From: Sthenelais limicola
Taxonomy: Eukaryota; Annelida; Polychaeta; Phyllodocida; Sigalionidae
Reading direction: 5' to 3'
DNA: 64,000 nt
Assembly (NCBI GenBank): GCA_942159475.1
Contig: OW804096.1
Span: 16,764,906-16,828,905 of the forward strand
How positions within the stretch are numbered: the stretch's first letter is position 1; each line of letters begins with the position of its first letter. Positions 31,829 through 43,946 of the stretch are shown piece after piece. Under the pieces are notes generated by a model. That model worked only from the letters and a program-made list of their open reading frames with translations, had not been told where the DNA came from and did no database searches. The translations under genes and the position numbers were made by a program.

Positions 31829-32829
31829 CCGCCGAATAGAATAGAGTTTGTTTTTTTGTTTTTATATCACAAGTCCCCCGTTTTGGATCACAAAGACACC
31901 TATTGGCCGCTGTCTGCCCATCGCCATATTGTATTCATCAACCAAACCTAGTAAACAACAGCATTTGCTATTGGCTAGCTCCTAATGACGTCACACTCTC
32001 TCCGTCAATCAAATCTAATAAAAAAAAAGCGCTTTCGGTAGTGGGCATATCAGCACATCAGTGTGGTACGTCTAAACGTATCATATAAGCTGATCTCACA
32101 CATTTCTATATGATCAGGGGCGTCGCTACCGGGGGGGACGGGGAGACATGTCCCCCCCCCCCCACACACACACACACTTTTGGTGGCAGCCTAAAAAGGT
32201 CCAAGCCCAAGGCTCTAAAAAAATTCGTACCAAATTTTAAAAAAAAGGTCCAAGGCCCACAAACACCACAATACCTTTAATGATAAGCACTCATCTAATT
32301 GATCTGTCACCAATGTCTGTTTCTATAATTAGCACACTAATTTCATAATATATGTGGACACTGTATAGTATAATCTAAAAGAAAAATATCACCTCTTGGT
32401 GATAATGGGCTCATATAACCCAAAACTTTGGACCCAATAGACATACCCCATATATAACAAATAGCCATATACATTGTATAGTATATGGATTTTACTTGTA
32501 TAAGACATTAAATGATAACACCCAAACTCGTGATATAATCTATGTCACTGAAACCAACGAGTTAGTTAACTGATTTAGTATGTATGATTTAAAGGTCAAA
32601 TACAATACAACTGCATTTCTGGGTCTTAAAAATGAATTTTGGCTGTGAACTTGGTAAAAACGGATGGGTTCCCATGACTACCACACATAACTCACTAGTG
32701 AAATACGTACTGTGCATAACTCACTCTAGATACATTGTTCTCAGAGCAATGCCTATGTGAAAAATATACGAAAATATCTATAGAGAGAGTGTATCAGACA
32801 TGATCCTATACCGATCAGGTCCAATACCC
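31829..32829. other. No gene seen; possible transposon end and simple repeats
   Basis: CAGGGGCGTCGCTACC at 32115 resembles the CAGGGGCG terminus common in hAT elements; no partner end was seen. C-run plus (CA)n at about 32152-32177. The remainder is unclassified AT-rich sequence. Confidence 0.35.
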
Positions 32830-33020
32830 CTTCAATATGAGATTTGCATGTCTCACTGCACATGTCTATTACAGTGTATGCTGAGGTGGATTCAGTCCAA
32901 ATCTGACATACAAATATTCAGCAATATTCGGATCGAAAATTGCAAAGATCTTTTTATCAATATTGACAACATCTTATCTTATCTTATCTTATCTTATCTT
33001 AATAGTATAGCTTGTGTAAA
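32830..33020 (+). mobile_element. M4 element, partial
   Basis: Begins near GATTTGCATGTCTCACTGCA and continues CAAATCTGACATACAAATAT as in the full copy at 48035. Ends in a (TTATC)n run at about 32971-33000. Right half missing. Confidence 0.6.
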
Positions 33021-33119
33021 TAATCTATGGATACCAAATGTATCCCCTTCTTTATCAGAGGAGAGTCTTGATATAGTTCTTAACTGAGTACGCCCGGAGG
33101 TGAGGCGAGGGAGGACCAG

Positions 33120-33280
33120 CTAGGACCACTCCTTTAGGTAATGAGGCCCGCCATCCTGATACATACTGATATAGATGACCGCCATCACAGCCATTACAGT
33201 GTTCTGCATGATCGCCATCAGGCTTGTGGCGCAGACGGTGATGATAAGACAAGAGGAGCTGTCCCCCCAATCTGAGTACC
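33120..33280 (-). other. Possible coding exon or pseudo-exon, membrane-like
   Basis: In a GC-richer island a 53-codon minus-strand frame (stop to stop) reads RYSDWGDSSC, then a hydrophobic run (LIITVCATSLMAIM, VMAVMAVIYISM), then QDGGPHYLKEWS and a stop. The hydrophobic-then-polar layout looks like one transmembrane helix and a loop. No start codon, partner exon or known family was identified; it could be chance. The overlapping 71-codon frame is the shadow alternative. Confidence 0.2.
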
Positions 33281-34126
33281 TCTATCCTATCCCAGCTGTT
33301 GTTTTCATGAGGAGGTGACAGATTTCGAGAGGTTTAATGGAATTCCATCTTCCACCCATCCCTATCAAAGAAATGTCGCCACAACGCGGGTATCAAGTTA
33401 CCAACTATAGGTTGTGCGACATAAGTTCTTTATAATAATTAGTAAATGACAATAACTATCAAAGCACATATTAGCCGCAATAAGCATGTGGTCTGGTGGA
33501 TAGGAGGCCCAGAATGTTTTTTTTAAAATAATCCTTTATCTAATCTGGTGTTATACAAGGAGTTAGGCATATGCCATTCCTCCTAATATTCAAATATTCA
33601 CTTAAATTAGAAAAAAAAATAAAGAAATATGAATAAGGAAAAAAAACGTCTGTTCACTTCTTTGTAGTTCAGACATTTTCGCTTTTTTCCCCTTTTATTA
33701 AAAATATATTTTTTTTTCACATTTTCTCGATTTTTTTCTATGATTTCTTTTGAAAGCTAAGACCATTCTGAGCTTCCTTGGATGGAGCCTTGTCCAGTCT
33801 AGGCCCATAATTGAGAGAGTCCCTTCAAACAAAGGGAAAGCCTCTCGCCTCAAACCGCAAAGTGCCATTATAATTCCAATATGACCGCAATATGTCATTA
33901 TATTCCCAAAATATAAAGCGCCGAGTTCTAGGCCAGGAAACCGATTAGCGTAGTAGCCTGACATACCATTCTTATCTGATCTGAGGGTTTGGACATAGAG
34001 TGTGTCTAAAATATTTGAGATGTAGCTAAGTTGTATGTTCGTCGCTTTTATCACGGGTAGTTATCTTTTGGTTGCTAGAGAGGTTAGGAAAAAACCCAAA
34101 CATTGATATTTGATTGGGTTTTTATT
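33281..34126. other. No gene seen
   Basis: Unclassified AT-rich DNA; a short GC-balanced patch (33750-34000) shows no domain in any frame. Confidence 0.4.
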
Positions 34127-34165
34127 TCACTAGCTTTCGGGCCTGTTTTGCTCTTCTTCAGGTGA
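34127..34165 (-). ncRNA. Hammerhead-like motif from a decayed PLE
   Basis: On the minus strand: TCAC, CTGAAGA, extra A, GAGC-loop-GCCC, GAA, palindrome AGCT, A, GTGA. Stem I (TCAC/GTGA) and stem III differ in sequence from the PLE dimer motif but keep the layout. No RT sequence remains beside it; the M2 insertion starts at 34173. Confidence 0.5.
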
Positions 34166-34172
34166 TAAAATA

Positions 34173-34588
34173 TGTGATGTGTTTCAGGAAAATGAGTCAT
34201 AAGTCGCCCAAAATAGATTTTGAGATACCATTATATTTGACAAGATGAGATCAAGCCGATTCCAATGATAGTATACAGTCAAATGATCTAATAAGTATTT
34301 CTATATTTTAAGTTTGATATTTTAATTTTTGAAAAAAAAAAGTTTCCAATATTTCTGGGGGTGAATAACCAGTAAAGTTACTAAATGTAGTCCATATGAG
34401 GACATTTAAACCGAAAGGATATATATATTACTTAGATTGTCTTGAAATTTGATACATTGATTGATATAGCTATAAGTGATAAACCCCCCAAAAATTAGAA
34501 CATTCCAATAATGTCATCTTGTGGAAAAAAACACTTTGAAAAATATCAATTTTGCGACTTATGGCTTATTTTCCTGAAACACATCACA
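34173..34588 (+). mobile_element. M2 MITE
   Basis: Full-length with TGTGATGTGTTTCAGGAAAA ends and flanking TA. Confidence 0.8.
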
Positions 34589-34905
34589 TATTAGAGTCAA
34601 CCACTACCACCCACCACTGCCAGCATCTACAACCTTACCCCCTACTAAGCTTAACAGAGGAGATAAAAGGTTTAGGGGCAGGAGGAGGAGAGAGTTATAA
34701 GCCTACTCCAGGGCTAAATATGGCAAGTCTCACCTTTATCCTTATCAAGCAAGGCTTGATCGTACCATACCAGCAATCACACATACTGCCGCACGGTGCT
34801 ACAAGCTGATCTAGTGGAACTGATACTTGACTATAGGAGTAGTAACACCTGCTGCCGTACTCTCACTGGTTATAGGTAATCCTTGTCATAGCCTCCTGCT
34901 TGTCA
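34589..34905. other. No gene seen
   Basis: No repeat, RNA or convincing frame; the 85-codon frame here starts inside M2 and has no features. Confidence 0.4.
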
Positions 34906-35000
34906 ACTCTTAAAGCTTCATTTTCAGTCAAAACTGGAGATTTTCTGCTGTTCCAACTGGTCCAAATAGTAATTTGACCAAGGATTTTGGATGGTTTTTA
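34906..35000 (+). repeat. Dispersed repeat E, copy 2
   Basis: CTTAAAGCTTCATTTTCAGT ... ATTTGACCAAGGATTTTGGA, as at 24626. Confidence 0.45.
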
Positions 35001-35149
35001 TAGTGTCAGTTGTTTTTTTTTCTCGTAAATTTATGTCCACTTTTATATTATTTCAGTGACCCGCCAAAAAATCCTATCCTGTGGTGTTTTGACCTATTAT
35101 CGCTCACCTGGGTTGGTTTTCTTTTGTATGATCCAACTTCAAATTCTTG

Positions 35150-35275
35150 TATAAACATATACCAGTCGCAGAATGTTGATGAATTCAGTCCTATCAGTCA
35201 TAATATGAGTAGCGCTTGTATAAACATATAACAGTAGCAGAATATTGATGAATTCAGTCCTATCAGTCAAGCAAT
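35150..35275 (+). repeat. Tandem pair, about 70 bp
   Basis: TTGTATAAACATATA(A)CAGT..GCAGAATRTTGATGAATTCAG occurs twice in succession. Confidence 0.6.
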
Positions 35276-35440
35276 TAGCAACTTTGCTATGATATTTGTG
35301 GTCGTCATAGCTGAGGGTGCAACTTTAATTCATTTGTTTCTCCAGTTTATCGCTCCATCTGAAGGATGCTGCTTGTGGCACTCCACCACTTGTGTTCGTT
35401 TAGCTCCACCCCTTGCCTCCACCACCTTCTCCTGCACGAG

Positions 35441-36034
35441 TATTTGTTGTACTCTTCTCCTTTATAAACCAATAACTACAGTACGACCTCTCTGTCATAG
35501 ACACCAGGGAACTGAATTGTCCACAATATTGAGTTATATTCAGATTGTTAACGATGTGTGTGGCAGTATGTAGTATAAGGGAATGCCCTCACTTGTATTT
35601 GTTGAGCTCTTTTCCTTTATTAACCAATAACTACAGTATGACCTCTGTATCATAGACACCAGGGAACTGAATTATCCACAATATTGAGGTATTCAGATTG
35701 TTTGTGGCAGTATGTAGTATAAGGGGATGCCCTCACTTGTATTTGTTGTACTCTTCTCCTTTATAAACCAATAACTACAGTACAGCCTCTGTATCACAGA
35801 CACCAAAGAACTGAATTGTCCGCAATATTGAGGTATTCAGATTGTTAACGATGTGTGTGGTAGTATGTAGTATAAGGGGATGCCCTCACTTGTATTTGTT
35901 GAGCTCTTCTCCTCTCTAAACCAATAACTACAGTACAAACTCTCTATCACAGACACCAGGGAACTGAATTGTCCACAATATTGAGGTATATTCAGATTGT
36001 TAGCGATGTTTGTGGCAGTATGTAGTATAAGGGA
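35441..36034 (+). repeat. 140-154-bp tandem repeat, four units
   Basis: Each unit carries CCAATAACTACAGTAYRACC, TAGACACCA(G)GGAACTGAAT and GTAGTATAAGGGRATG. The CTACAGTAYRACCTCT portion resembles the M5 pogo-like terminus at 40225, suggesting a MITE fragment was amplified. Confidence 0.8.
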
Positions 36035-36420
36035 ATGTCCTCTTATGGGGTCATTAGTGGTTATACTGTGGTTATAGAGAGGTGATTGTGTGTCTAAATC
36101 ACAAACATCAATCCATCTCTTTATCCAGTTAGTCAAAGTCACTTATCCATTTAAGGTTGATGGTACTAGTAACGTCTCTGAAAAGAGCTGCTCTCTTTGG
36201 TCTTTATTGCTCTGCTCTTGCTCACCTTTCCCACTACCTCCTGTACACATTTCCTGTATAGGTGTTAAGTACAGTCCAACTTATAAATCACAGACACCTA
36301 GACTATAGAAGCAAACTAAGGTGTCCACAGTGACAAAGTGTCCACTTTAGAGGTGAGATCAATATACCAGTGTTACTGTTACTATTAATTGTTTAATTGA
36401 TGTTTTTCATTATTCATTAT
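36035..36420. other. No gene seen
   Basis: Contains GTACAGTCCAACTTATAAAT near 36270 with a distant AGTGTCCACTTT partner, perhaps another worn M5-type end. No coding signal. Confidence 0.35.
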
Positions 36421-36655
36421 GGGTCAGATTTTCAGAAAATGTACAATTCATCTTCACCAATCCTCTCAAATAACCCAAATGTAAGACAAAAATCAGGTTT
36501 GAAATACAGTTCAACCTAACCAAACGGATTGCTAGAATCAATGCAATGCCAAATATACTCGAATTTACCTAATATTGACCAAATTGCAGCCTCATTTAGC
36601 AGAATTTACTAAATGTGTACAGCTGCCAATTGTACATTTTCCGAAAATCTGACCC
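36421..36655 (+). mobile_element. M1 MITE
   Basis: Full-length with intact TIRs, TAGCAATC sub-type; flanks TTAT and ATAT, so the duplication is imperfect. Confidence 0.82.
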
Positions 36656-37515
36656 ATATATGAATCTGTAAATCTCAGAGCACTGTCTTTCTATTGCTCC
36701 ATATTCCTTCTTGCTATGACCTATAGTATAATAAGTCCAATATATGTCAGTGTCCGGAGTATTGAAACAATCCAGCCTTTTCAAAAAGGTTTAATTAAAT
36801 ATATTGAAGCCAGGAATGGAGGTTGTCCCCTTGTATTTCCTGCACATTTGTAGTAACCAATGATGGTAATGGTGCTTGTATTGGTACTTCTAACCAACAC
36901 TTTCTTATGGTACAAAGCAAAGCTCCTTTTTGTATCACACTACAATATAGTGTTGAATTGAACCACACTACAGTATAATAATATGTTGAATTGAATTGAA
37001 TTGAAGAAGCTGGTCCCTGTGTTGAACTAAACCTTTGCACTGTAATCCACTCAAGTAGAGTTCATATACTTCCTGTCCCCAATCATAAATAGACCTTTCG
37101 TCCTGGTTGGAAACTTGTTGTATAACAACAAAATGCCTCTCGAGTGGCCAATCGCTAACACTCGAGGAAGTTTGAACCGCTGTCAAAACACATGTGGTCC
37201 TTGTCCTTCACCAACCACATTTCTCTCCCTGTTGATCTTCCTCCAGTGTGTGACACGGGAGTCATGTAGTGCCTGATAAGGTTTATATACCTGTGCTCCT
37301 GCACCTCCTCCAGTACTACCTGTTTATATAAGGTGAGAGCAGGTTTAGTGGCGAGCGAGTGACTCCTCGTATGGTGTGTGATCCCACTCTCACTCTCACC
37401 ACTACCACCATCTCTTACACCTCCACTACTAGAGCTGCTCCACTTGCTCCTCCTCCTACTCCTCCCACTCCACCACGTGCTCGTGGGCTCTCTCTGATCT
37501 ACCCGTCCTTGTACA
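36656..37515. other. No gene seen; (TTGAA)n run
   Basis: A GTTGAATTGAATTGAATTGA run at about 36983-37006 is the sort of tail seen on CR1/L2-type retroposons. The remainder is unclassified. Confidence 0.35.
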
Positions 37516-38292
37516 GGACTGCTGGAGATGGAGAGAGAGGAGAGGCAGAGAGAGACAGATGAACGAGAAGAGATAGACAGAGAGAGATGGAGTGGGAGGA
37601 GAGGCCGAGAGAGAGATGAGAGATAGACAGAGAGAGATGGAGTGGGAGGAGAGGCCGAGAGAGAGATGAGAGATAGACAGAGAGAGATGGAGTGGGAGGA
37701 GAGGCAGAGAGAGAGAGGGGAGCGAGAAGAGATAGACAGAGAGAGATGGAAAGGGAGGAGAGGCAGAGAGAGACCGGAGAGATAGACAGAGAGAGAATAG
37801 CTAGACAGAGAGAGAGACGAGAGGCAGAGAGAGAGATGAGTGGGAAGAGACAGACAGAGAGAGATGGAGAGGGAGGAGAGCAGGGAGAGAGGGGAGAGAA
37901 AAGAGATAGACAAGAGAGAGAGGAGGGGCAGAGAGAGAGAGATGAGTTTAAAGAGATAGCCAGAGAGAATGAAGAGAGAGGAAAGGCCAAGAGAGGAGAG
38001 AGAAGAGATAGACAGAGAGAGATGGAGAGGGAGAAGAGGCAGAGAGAGAAAGGGGAGAGAGAGGAGATATACAGAGAGAAAGAGGAGAGAGAGAGGATGG
38101 ACAGAGGTGAAAAGACAGATAGACAGAGGACAGAGATTGACAGACGATAGAGATAGACAGATGACGGACTGATGAAAGACAGAGAGATAGACACAGGAGA
38201 GGGCTAGGCAGTGAACAGACAGAGATAGAGGACAGAGATAGGCAGAGGAGAGAGATGGACAGACAGGAGAAATAGACAGAGGCTAGACAGAG
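37516..38292 (+). repeat. Purine-rich GAGA tract
   Basis: Nearly pure A/G on the plus strand (GAGAGAGATGGAGTGGGAGG units, 50-60-bp quasi-period). Long Ser/Leu frames on the minus strand are compositional. The right edge meets an M4 fragment. Confidence 0.88.
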
Positions 38293-38299
38293 AGAGTGT

Positions 38300-38420
38300 G
38301 TACATTCTTGCAATTTTCAATAAAAATGTTGGCAAATGTTTGTATGTCCGATTTCATCAGAATCTATCCCAGAATGCACTGTGACCGACATGCGCAGTGG
38401 CACATGCAAATCCCCTATTG
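38300..38420 (-). mobile_element. M4 element, fragment
   Basis: Reads in reverse orientation to 48035: TTGCAATTTTCAATAAAAAT ... CACATGCAAATCCCCTAT. Begins straight after the purine tract, the other end being lost. Confidence 0.6.
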
Positions 38421-38834
38421 TAAGCTGAAAAACTGTGGTAATATCTCAGGTATGACTCCTGAAACTAATCAACTGATGAGGTGCTCATTGAGTAATTGGA
38501 GCAGATGGTATCAACTCACTCTAGTATATCCATATTGCTGCTTAACACACAAAGGTGTAGATCTCTCACTGGCACATTATCAGATATCAGATCAGGTGTT
38601 AATAATGTGGGTCAGGTGCATGTGTGTCATGGGTAGAGTTACTCATTGAATGAAGAGCAAGAAAATAACCATTATATAATGTATAACCATTACGTGTCTA
38701 GTTTGTATATGTACTTATTACAAACAACTATTCATTGTGTGTCCAGTTTCTATGTGTCTATGTGTCAGTTTCTATAAGACAATGTTGGATCAGGGCACGG
38801 CCAGCCTCGTCATTACGCCGAGAACACCATATAG
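38421..38834. other. No gene seen
   Basis: Unclassified; TGTGTCTAGTTTGTATATGT-like short repeats near 38695-38765. Confidence 0.35.
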
Positions 38835-39069
38835 GGGTCAGATTTTCAGAAAATGTACAATTGGCAGCTGTACACATTTAGTAAATTCTGCTACAATAGG
38901 CTGCAATTTGGCCAATACTAGGTAAATTCGAGTATAATCGGCATTACATTGATTCTAGCAATCTGTTTGGTTACATTGAACTGTATTTTGAACTTTATTT
39001 TCATCTGAAATTTGGGTTATTTGAGAAGATAGGCGAAGTTGAATTGTACATTTTCTGAAAATCTGACCC
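38835..39069 (+). mobile_element. M1 MITE
   Basis: Full-length, TAGCAATC sub-type, TIRs intact; target duplication unclear (ATAG/ATAT). Confidence 0.82.
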
Positions 39070-39402
39070 ATATATACTTACTACTCTTTGCCAAACTCTG
39101 AACAGTTACTCTATTACAGACACTATCTTCTCTCATTTAACCTCAATGTTTTCATTGTAAATATTCATTCTACATTTCATCTCATCCAAGACTCTTATAA
39201 ACCAATTTTGTTGTTAATTGATAATTTGTTTGTTAATCTTAAAATCCAAGTCCAATTAAAGTAAAAAAAAGTGGCATCCTCTGGTAGACCTAAAATTTAG
39301 ATGTAGAGCAACAACAACAGCAATAAAAGGATTTTTGAATTTGAATTTGAAGAAAGCAAGCAGTTCCCTAGCATTACTCTTGCTCTAAATTCATATGTAT
39401 AT
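39070..39402. other. No gene; possible retroposon 3' tail
   Basis: AATAAAAGGATTTTTGAATT followed by TGAATTTGAA at about 39322-39352 looks like a CR1/L2-type 3' terminus. No coding part. Confidence 0.35.
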
Positions 39403-39638
39403 GGGTCAGATTTTCAGAAAATGTACAATTCAACTTCACCAATCTTCTCAAATAACCCATATTTCAGACGAAAATAAAGTTCAAAATACAGTTTAACCTA
39501 ACCAAACAGATTGCTAGAATCAATGCAATGCTGAATATACTTGAATTTACCTAGTATTGACCAAATTGCAGCCTCGGAATTAGCAGAATTCACTAAATGT
39601 GTACAGCTGCCAATTGTACATTTTCGAAAATCTGACCC
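39403..39638 (+). mobile_element. M1 MITE (ATAT target duplication)
   Basis: Full-length; ATAT on both sides; one base lost in the right TIR. Confidence 0.85.
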
Positions 39639-39919
39639 ATATCCTCCCATAGGTTAGTAGTAAAGGGAGAGAGGGAATAAGCACAGGAGGTGGTTGAGTC
39701 CCTCTTTCTGTCTGCCAGTGAGTTGCTCAGCCTATGAATGAGTTGTTTGGAGTGTGGTAAGGAGGAGGAGGGAGCGGCAGCGATGGAGAGAGTGGGAGAT
39801 ATGGGAGAGCCTATGGGCCAGTGCTGGCTGATTGGGTTGTGCCTCGAGCTACTCTACTGCACTCCAAGCTATGAGTTACTCTTTGATGTTTCTCCAGATG
39901 AACCTTAGGGTTCCAATAT

Positions 39920-40154
39920 GGGTCAGATTTTCCAAAAATGTACAATTGGCAGCTCTACACATTTAGGAAATTAGGGTGAATTAGGCTGAAAAATGAAGAA
40001 TACCGGGTATATCTGAGTATATTTGGTATCGCATTGATTTAAAGTATCATGTCTGTTATGTTAAACTGCATTTTGAAGCTCAATTTTGTCTTAAATGTGG
40101 GTTATTTGAGAGGATTGGTGAAGGCGAATTGTACATTTTCTGAAGATCTCACCC
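39920..40154 (+). mobile_element. M1 MITE (ATAT target duplication)
   Basis: ACCGGGTATATCTGAGTATA sub-type. Right end altered to GAAGATCTCACCC. Confidence 0.85.
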
Positions 40155-40224
40155 ATATGTGAGCACTCCATCCTATGGACTGGACCGTGGAAAAGTGTCC
40201 ATTGGGCCATTTAAATATTAAGTA

Positions 40225-40397
40225 CAGTGGAACCTCGCATAAAGACCACCTCTCTATAGAGACCACCCCTGTATTAAGACCAGTTTCTCTCAGTCCCAAA
40301 TTGCTCTTATTAGATTACCCCCTCTAATGAGACCACCTCGCTATGAGACCACAAATCGTCCAGTCCCAAGGGTGGTCTCAATAGAGAGGTTCCACTG
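40225..40397 (+). mobile_element. M5 pogo-like MITE
   Basis: CAGTGGAACCTC ... GAGGTTCCACTG, 173 bp, with TA on both sides (40223-40224 and 40398-40399). The CAGTGGAACCTC end is typical of pogo/Tigger-type elements. Interior has repeated GAGACCACC. Confidence 0.8.
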
Positions 40398-40736
40398 TAA
40401 ATGTATGGAAAATGTCCACTAATTGCTAATCAAATATAGATCTTATTGAGTTAGTTTTGACATGTACTTTTGTCCATTGAGTATCGCTATTTTCATTTAT
40501 TTGAATTGGGCATTTAAAATACTCAGTAAAAGTATGTGACACATATACTAATTGCTAACCAAATATACATTATATCTTAATAAGTTTGTTTTGAAATCAT
40601 TGACATGTACTTCTTTCTCTCAAGTATGCCTGCTTTTATTTCATGGGAAAAGACTTTTTTAACTTCTGCAGCGGTCCACTTTTCAGATTGGGAAATACAT
40701 GATGGGACCAGCCAGCGATCTCACTATCACATGCCT
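40398..40736. other. No gene seen
   Basis: Contains a loose direct repeat (CTAATTGCTAATCAAATATA and CTAATTGCTAACCAAATATA, about 40423 and 40547), about 125 bp apart. Confidence 0.4.
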
Positions 40737-40925
40737 ATAGTCCGTCTGAGAAGTAGTTGACACATGATTCCTTTACATCCTTTAAGAAGTGGGAAAAGTG
40801 GGGGATTTTTAACTTCTATTTATGATAATAACCTTTCAACCCTTTCCCCAGTGTCCCGCTCATTGCAATCAAACATGGGGAAACGGGACCAGTATAACCA
40901 GCTCTTCCTTCCTTCTAAGCAAAAA
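40737..40925 (-). mobile_element. M3 MITE, truncated
   Basis: One TIR (TATAGTCCGTCTGAGAAGTA) followed by interior matching the 61675 copy in reverse (TTTATGATAATAACC ... CAGCTC). The second TIR is missing. Confidence 0.65.
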
Positions 40926-41052
40926 ATCTTTTATTGCAGATGTTTTTACAATCAGAATGGCCAGTTCTACCATATCCAGACAGGTCTTCCTATGACTGCC
41001 TTAATAAGAAAGTGCAGTCAAGTTCAGATGGAACATAACTAGTTCTATTATA

Positions 41053-41287
41053 GGGTCAGATTTGTAGAAAATGTACAATTGGCAGCTGTACACATTTAGT
41101 AAATTCTGCTAAATTAGGCTGCAATTTGGTCAATACTATGTAAATTCGAGTATATTCGGCATTGGGTTGATTCTAGCAATCTGGGTGATTAGGTTGAACT
41201 GTATTTTGAACTTTATTTTTGTCTGAAATTTGGCTTATTTGAGAGGATTGGTGAAGGTGAATTGTACATTTTCTGGCGATTTCACCC
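41053..41287 (+). mobile_element. M1 MITE (TATA target duplication), GCGATTTCACCC end
   Basis: TATA at 41049-41052 and 41288-41291. Right end TTCTGGCGATTTCACCC as at 29212. Confidence 0.85.
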
Positions 41288-41465
41288 TATAATGCCAATT
41301 GTACACGAATTGGCTACATGGACTATAAAACAACTGACCCAAAACCTTTCACCATTGTACAATAGAGAAATCAATAAATTAAAGATCAATATTCTACAAT
41401 TAATTCTACAGTGCGTGGTTTAGAGAGAGGCTGGTGCTTGTATTTCAAGGTCTTCTAATGCAAAT

Positions 41466-41700
41466 GGGTCAGATTTTCGGAAAATGTACAATTGGCAGCT
41501 CAACACATTTAGAAAATTCTGCTGAATTAGGCTGAAAATTGATGAGTACCGGGTATATCTGAATATATTTGGTATCTCATTGATTTACAGTATCAGTTCT
41601 GTTATGTTAAACTGCATTTTGAAGCTCAATTTTGTCTTAAATGTGGGCTATTTGAGAGGATTGGTGAAGGCGAATTGTACATTTTCTGAAAATCTGACCC
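41466..41700 (+). mobile_element. M1 MITE (AAAT target duplication)
   Basis: Near-consensus TIRs; AAAT both sides; very close in sequence to the 25577 copy in opposite orientation. Confidence 0.87.
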
Positions 41701-42558
41701 AAATATGTAGTGCCATGAAGTAACACCAAACACTCTCCATATACTACTTGTATTTAAAAGCTCCATACAACTACCCTATACATCTACTGTTTAACACCAG
41801 ATGGAGCTGTGTGCCATACCTGTGTATTTACTGGTTTTCCATCTTATACCATTACCAATGTCATCATGTATCAAGTTCAAACACCTTTATGTATGACACT
41901 GTAAATATACCAACATCTCGCCTTGTGCTTCATTAAAAACAGAATAATAATATTAGACACTTGTCTGTCTTATTTATTCTCCTCCTCATGGAACTATGGG
42001 TCATTACAAATACATTATAATATTACGTGGACGTAAAATATCGTTCAACTGATTTTGAAGCTTCCTTATAAACATTTCTATTTATGCCTCGCGAGTGGGC
42101 TTCACATTGTGCCTTTGTGACTGGCCAGATACTAACATCAAGTAGTACAAGCACTTAGGGGCTATTAACTGCAATTTTCTTGCACAAGTACTTGGGAGGC
42201 TTTTAGTCCGCTGCTAGGCTATAGATGTATGCTCTATTGGAAAATATAGATGAATAGGGTTCATGCATTAAAGCAGTATTCCCTGATAAAAAGACCAATC
42301 ATTTTAAATTTAAAAAAAAATATCTTTGTGCAGTAGAATTGTGAGGACATGTCAATGTTGAAAATAAAGTTGAATTGGAACTTATCTTTATTTCTTTTTA
42401 GGATTCATTGCTTTTTTACCATTTTTGCATTTTGTCGTTTTTCTTTAACGTTGATTGAGAATCTGGGGTAAGTAGGCATTAATGGTAGTAGTTGAGAGGT
42501 TCCAGGCTGTACCTTCCTAACATCAAAAAGATTTGTTAGCTGCTAAGAGTTTTATATA
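41701..42558. other. No gene seen
   Basis: Unclassified AT-rich sequence; AATAAAGTTGAATTGGAAC near 42363 is the only signal-like motif. Confidence 0.4.
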
Positions 42559-42959
42559 TGTGATAGAAAATGAGTCATAAGTCGCAAAAAATAGATTTTT
42601 AGATATCATTATATTTGAAAGGATGAGATCAAGCTGATTCCAATGGTAGTAAACAGTCTAATAATCTAATAAGTATTTCTAGATTTTAAGTTTGATATTT
42701 TCGTTTTTGAAAAAAAAGTTTCCAATATTTCTGGGGGTCAATAAACAGTAAACTAACTAAATGTAGTCCACATGAGGACCTTTAAAACTAAAGAATATAT
42801 TACATAGATTGTCCTGAAATTTGATACATCGATTGATATAGCTATAAGTGCTATACCCTCCAACAATTAGAACATTCAAATAATGTGATCTTGTGAAAAA
42901 AACACTTTGAAAAGTATCAATTTTGAGACTTATGACTCATTTTCCGGAACCACATCACA
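42559..42959 (+). mobile_element. M2 MITE
   Basis: Left end shortened (TGTGATAGAAAATGAGTCAT), right end CGGAACCACATCACA; interior near-identical to the 60137 copy. Confidence 0.78.
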
Positions 42960-43252
42960 AATGCTATGGCCCCATTAACACTTAAATGCAACTTAAAACT
43001 GAGTGAGTTTTACCATTTAGACGAGTGGAAAAAGTAGTTCCACAGTTGAACACTTCATCCAGGGCACCACAGTAAGCCTACTTATCTGGCTAAATCATGA
43101 AATGAACATGAATAAGCAATGTACATTATGTAGGGAGAGGTATTGTGTACATTTAAGGTAACACATTCTGATGTCACACTAGTCTAGACATAGACCCATG
43201 CCTGCATAGGGTCTATGAGAGTCTGTATAGACGCAGCCTTGAAACTACTGGA

Positions 43253-43939
43253 GGCTAGTGGATTGGCTAGTGGATTGGCTAGTGGATTGGCTAGTGGATT
43301 GGCTAGTGGATTGGCTAGTGGATTGGCTAGTGGATTGGCTAGTGGATTGGCTAGTGGATTGGCTAGTGGATTGGCTAGTGGATTGGCTAGTGGATTGGCT
43401 AGTGGATTGGCTAGTGGATTGGCTAGTGGATTGGCTAGTGGATTGGCTAGTGGATTGGCTAGTGGATTGGCTAGTGGATTGGCTAGTGGATTGGCTAGTG
43501 GATTGGCTAGTGGATTGGCTAGTGGATTGGCTAGTGGATTGGCTAGTGGATTGGCTAGTGGATTGGCTAGTGGATTGGCTAGTGGATTGGCTAGTGGATT
43601 GGCTAGTGGATTGGCTAGTGGATTGGCTAGTGGATTGGCTAGTGGATTGGCTAGTGGATTGGCTAGTGGATTGGCTAGTGGATTGGCTAGTGGATTGGCT
43701 AGTGGATTGGCTAGTGGATTGGCTAGTGGATTGGCTAGTGGATTGGCTAGTGGATTGGCTAGTGGATTGGCTAGTGGATTGGCTAGTGGATTGGCTAGTG
43801 GATTGGCTAGTGGATTGGCTAGTGGATTGGCTAGTGGATTGGCTAGTGGATTGGCTAGTGGATTGGCTAGTGGATTGGCTAGTGGATTGGCTAGTGGATC
43901 GGCTAGTGGATTGGCTAGTGGATTGGCTAGTGGATTGGG
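43253..43939 (+). repeat. 12-bp minisatellite GGCTAGTGGATT, about 57 units
   Basis: Virtually perfect; I saw a single substitution (GGATCGG near 43898). Open in all frames (LASG, DWLV, LANP repeats), which is a consequence of the 12-bp period. Confidence 0.95.
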
Positions 43940-43946
43940 CAATTGG

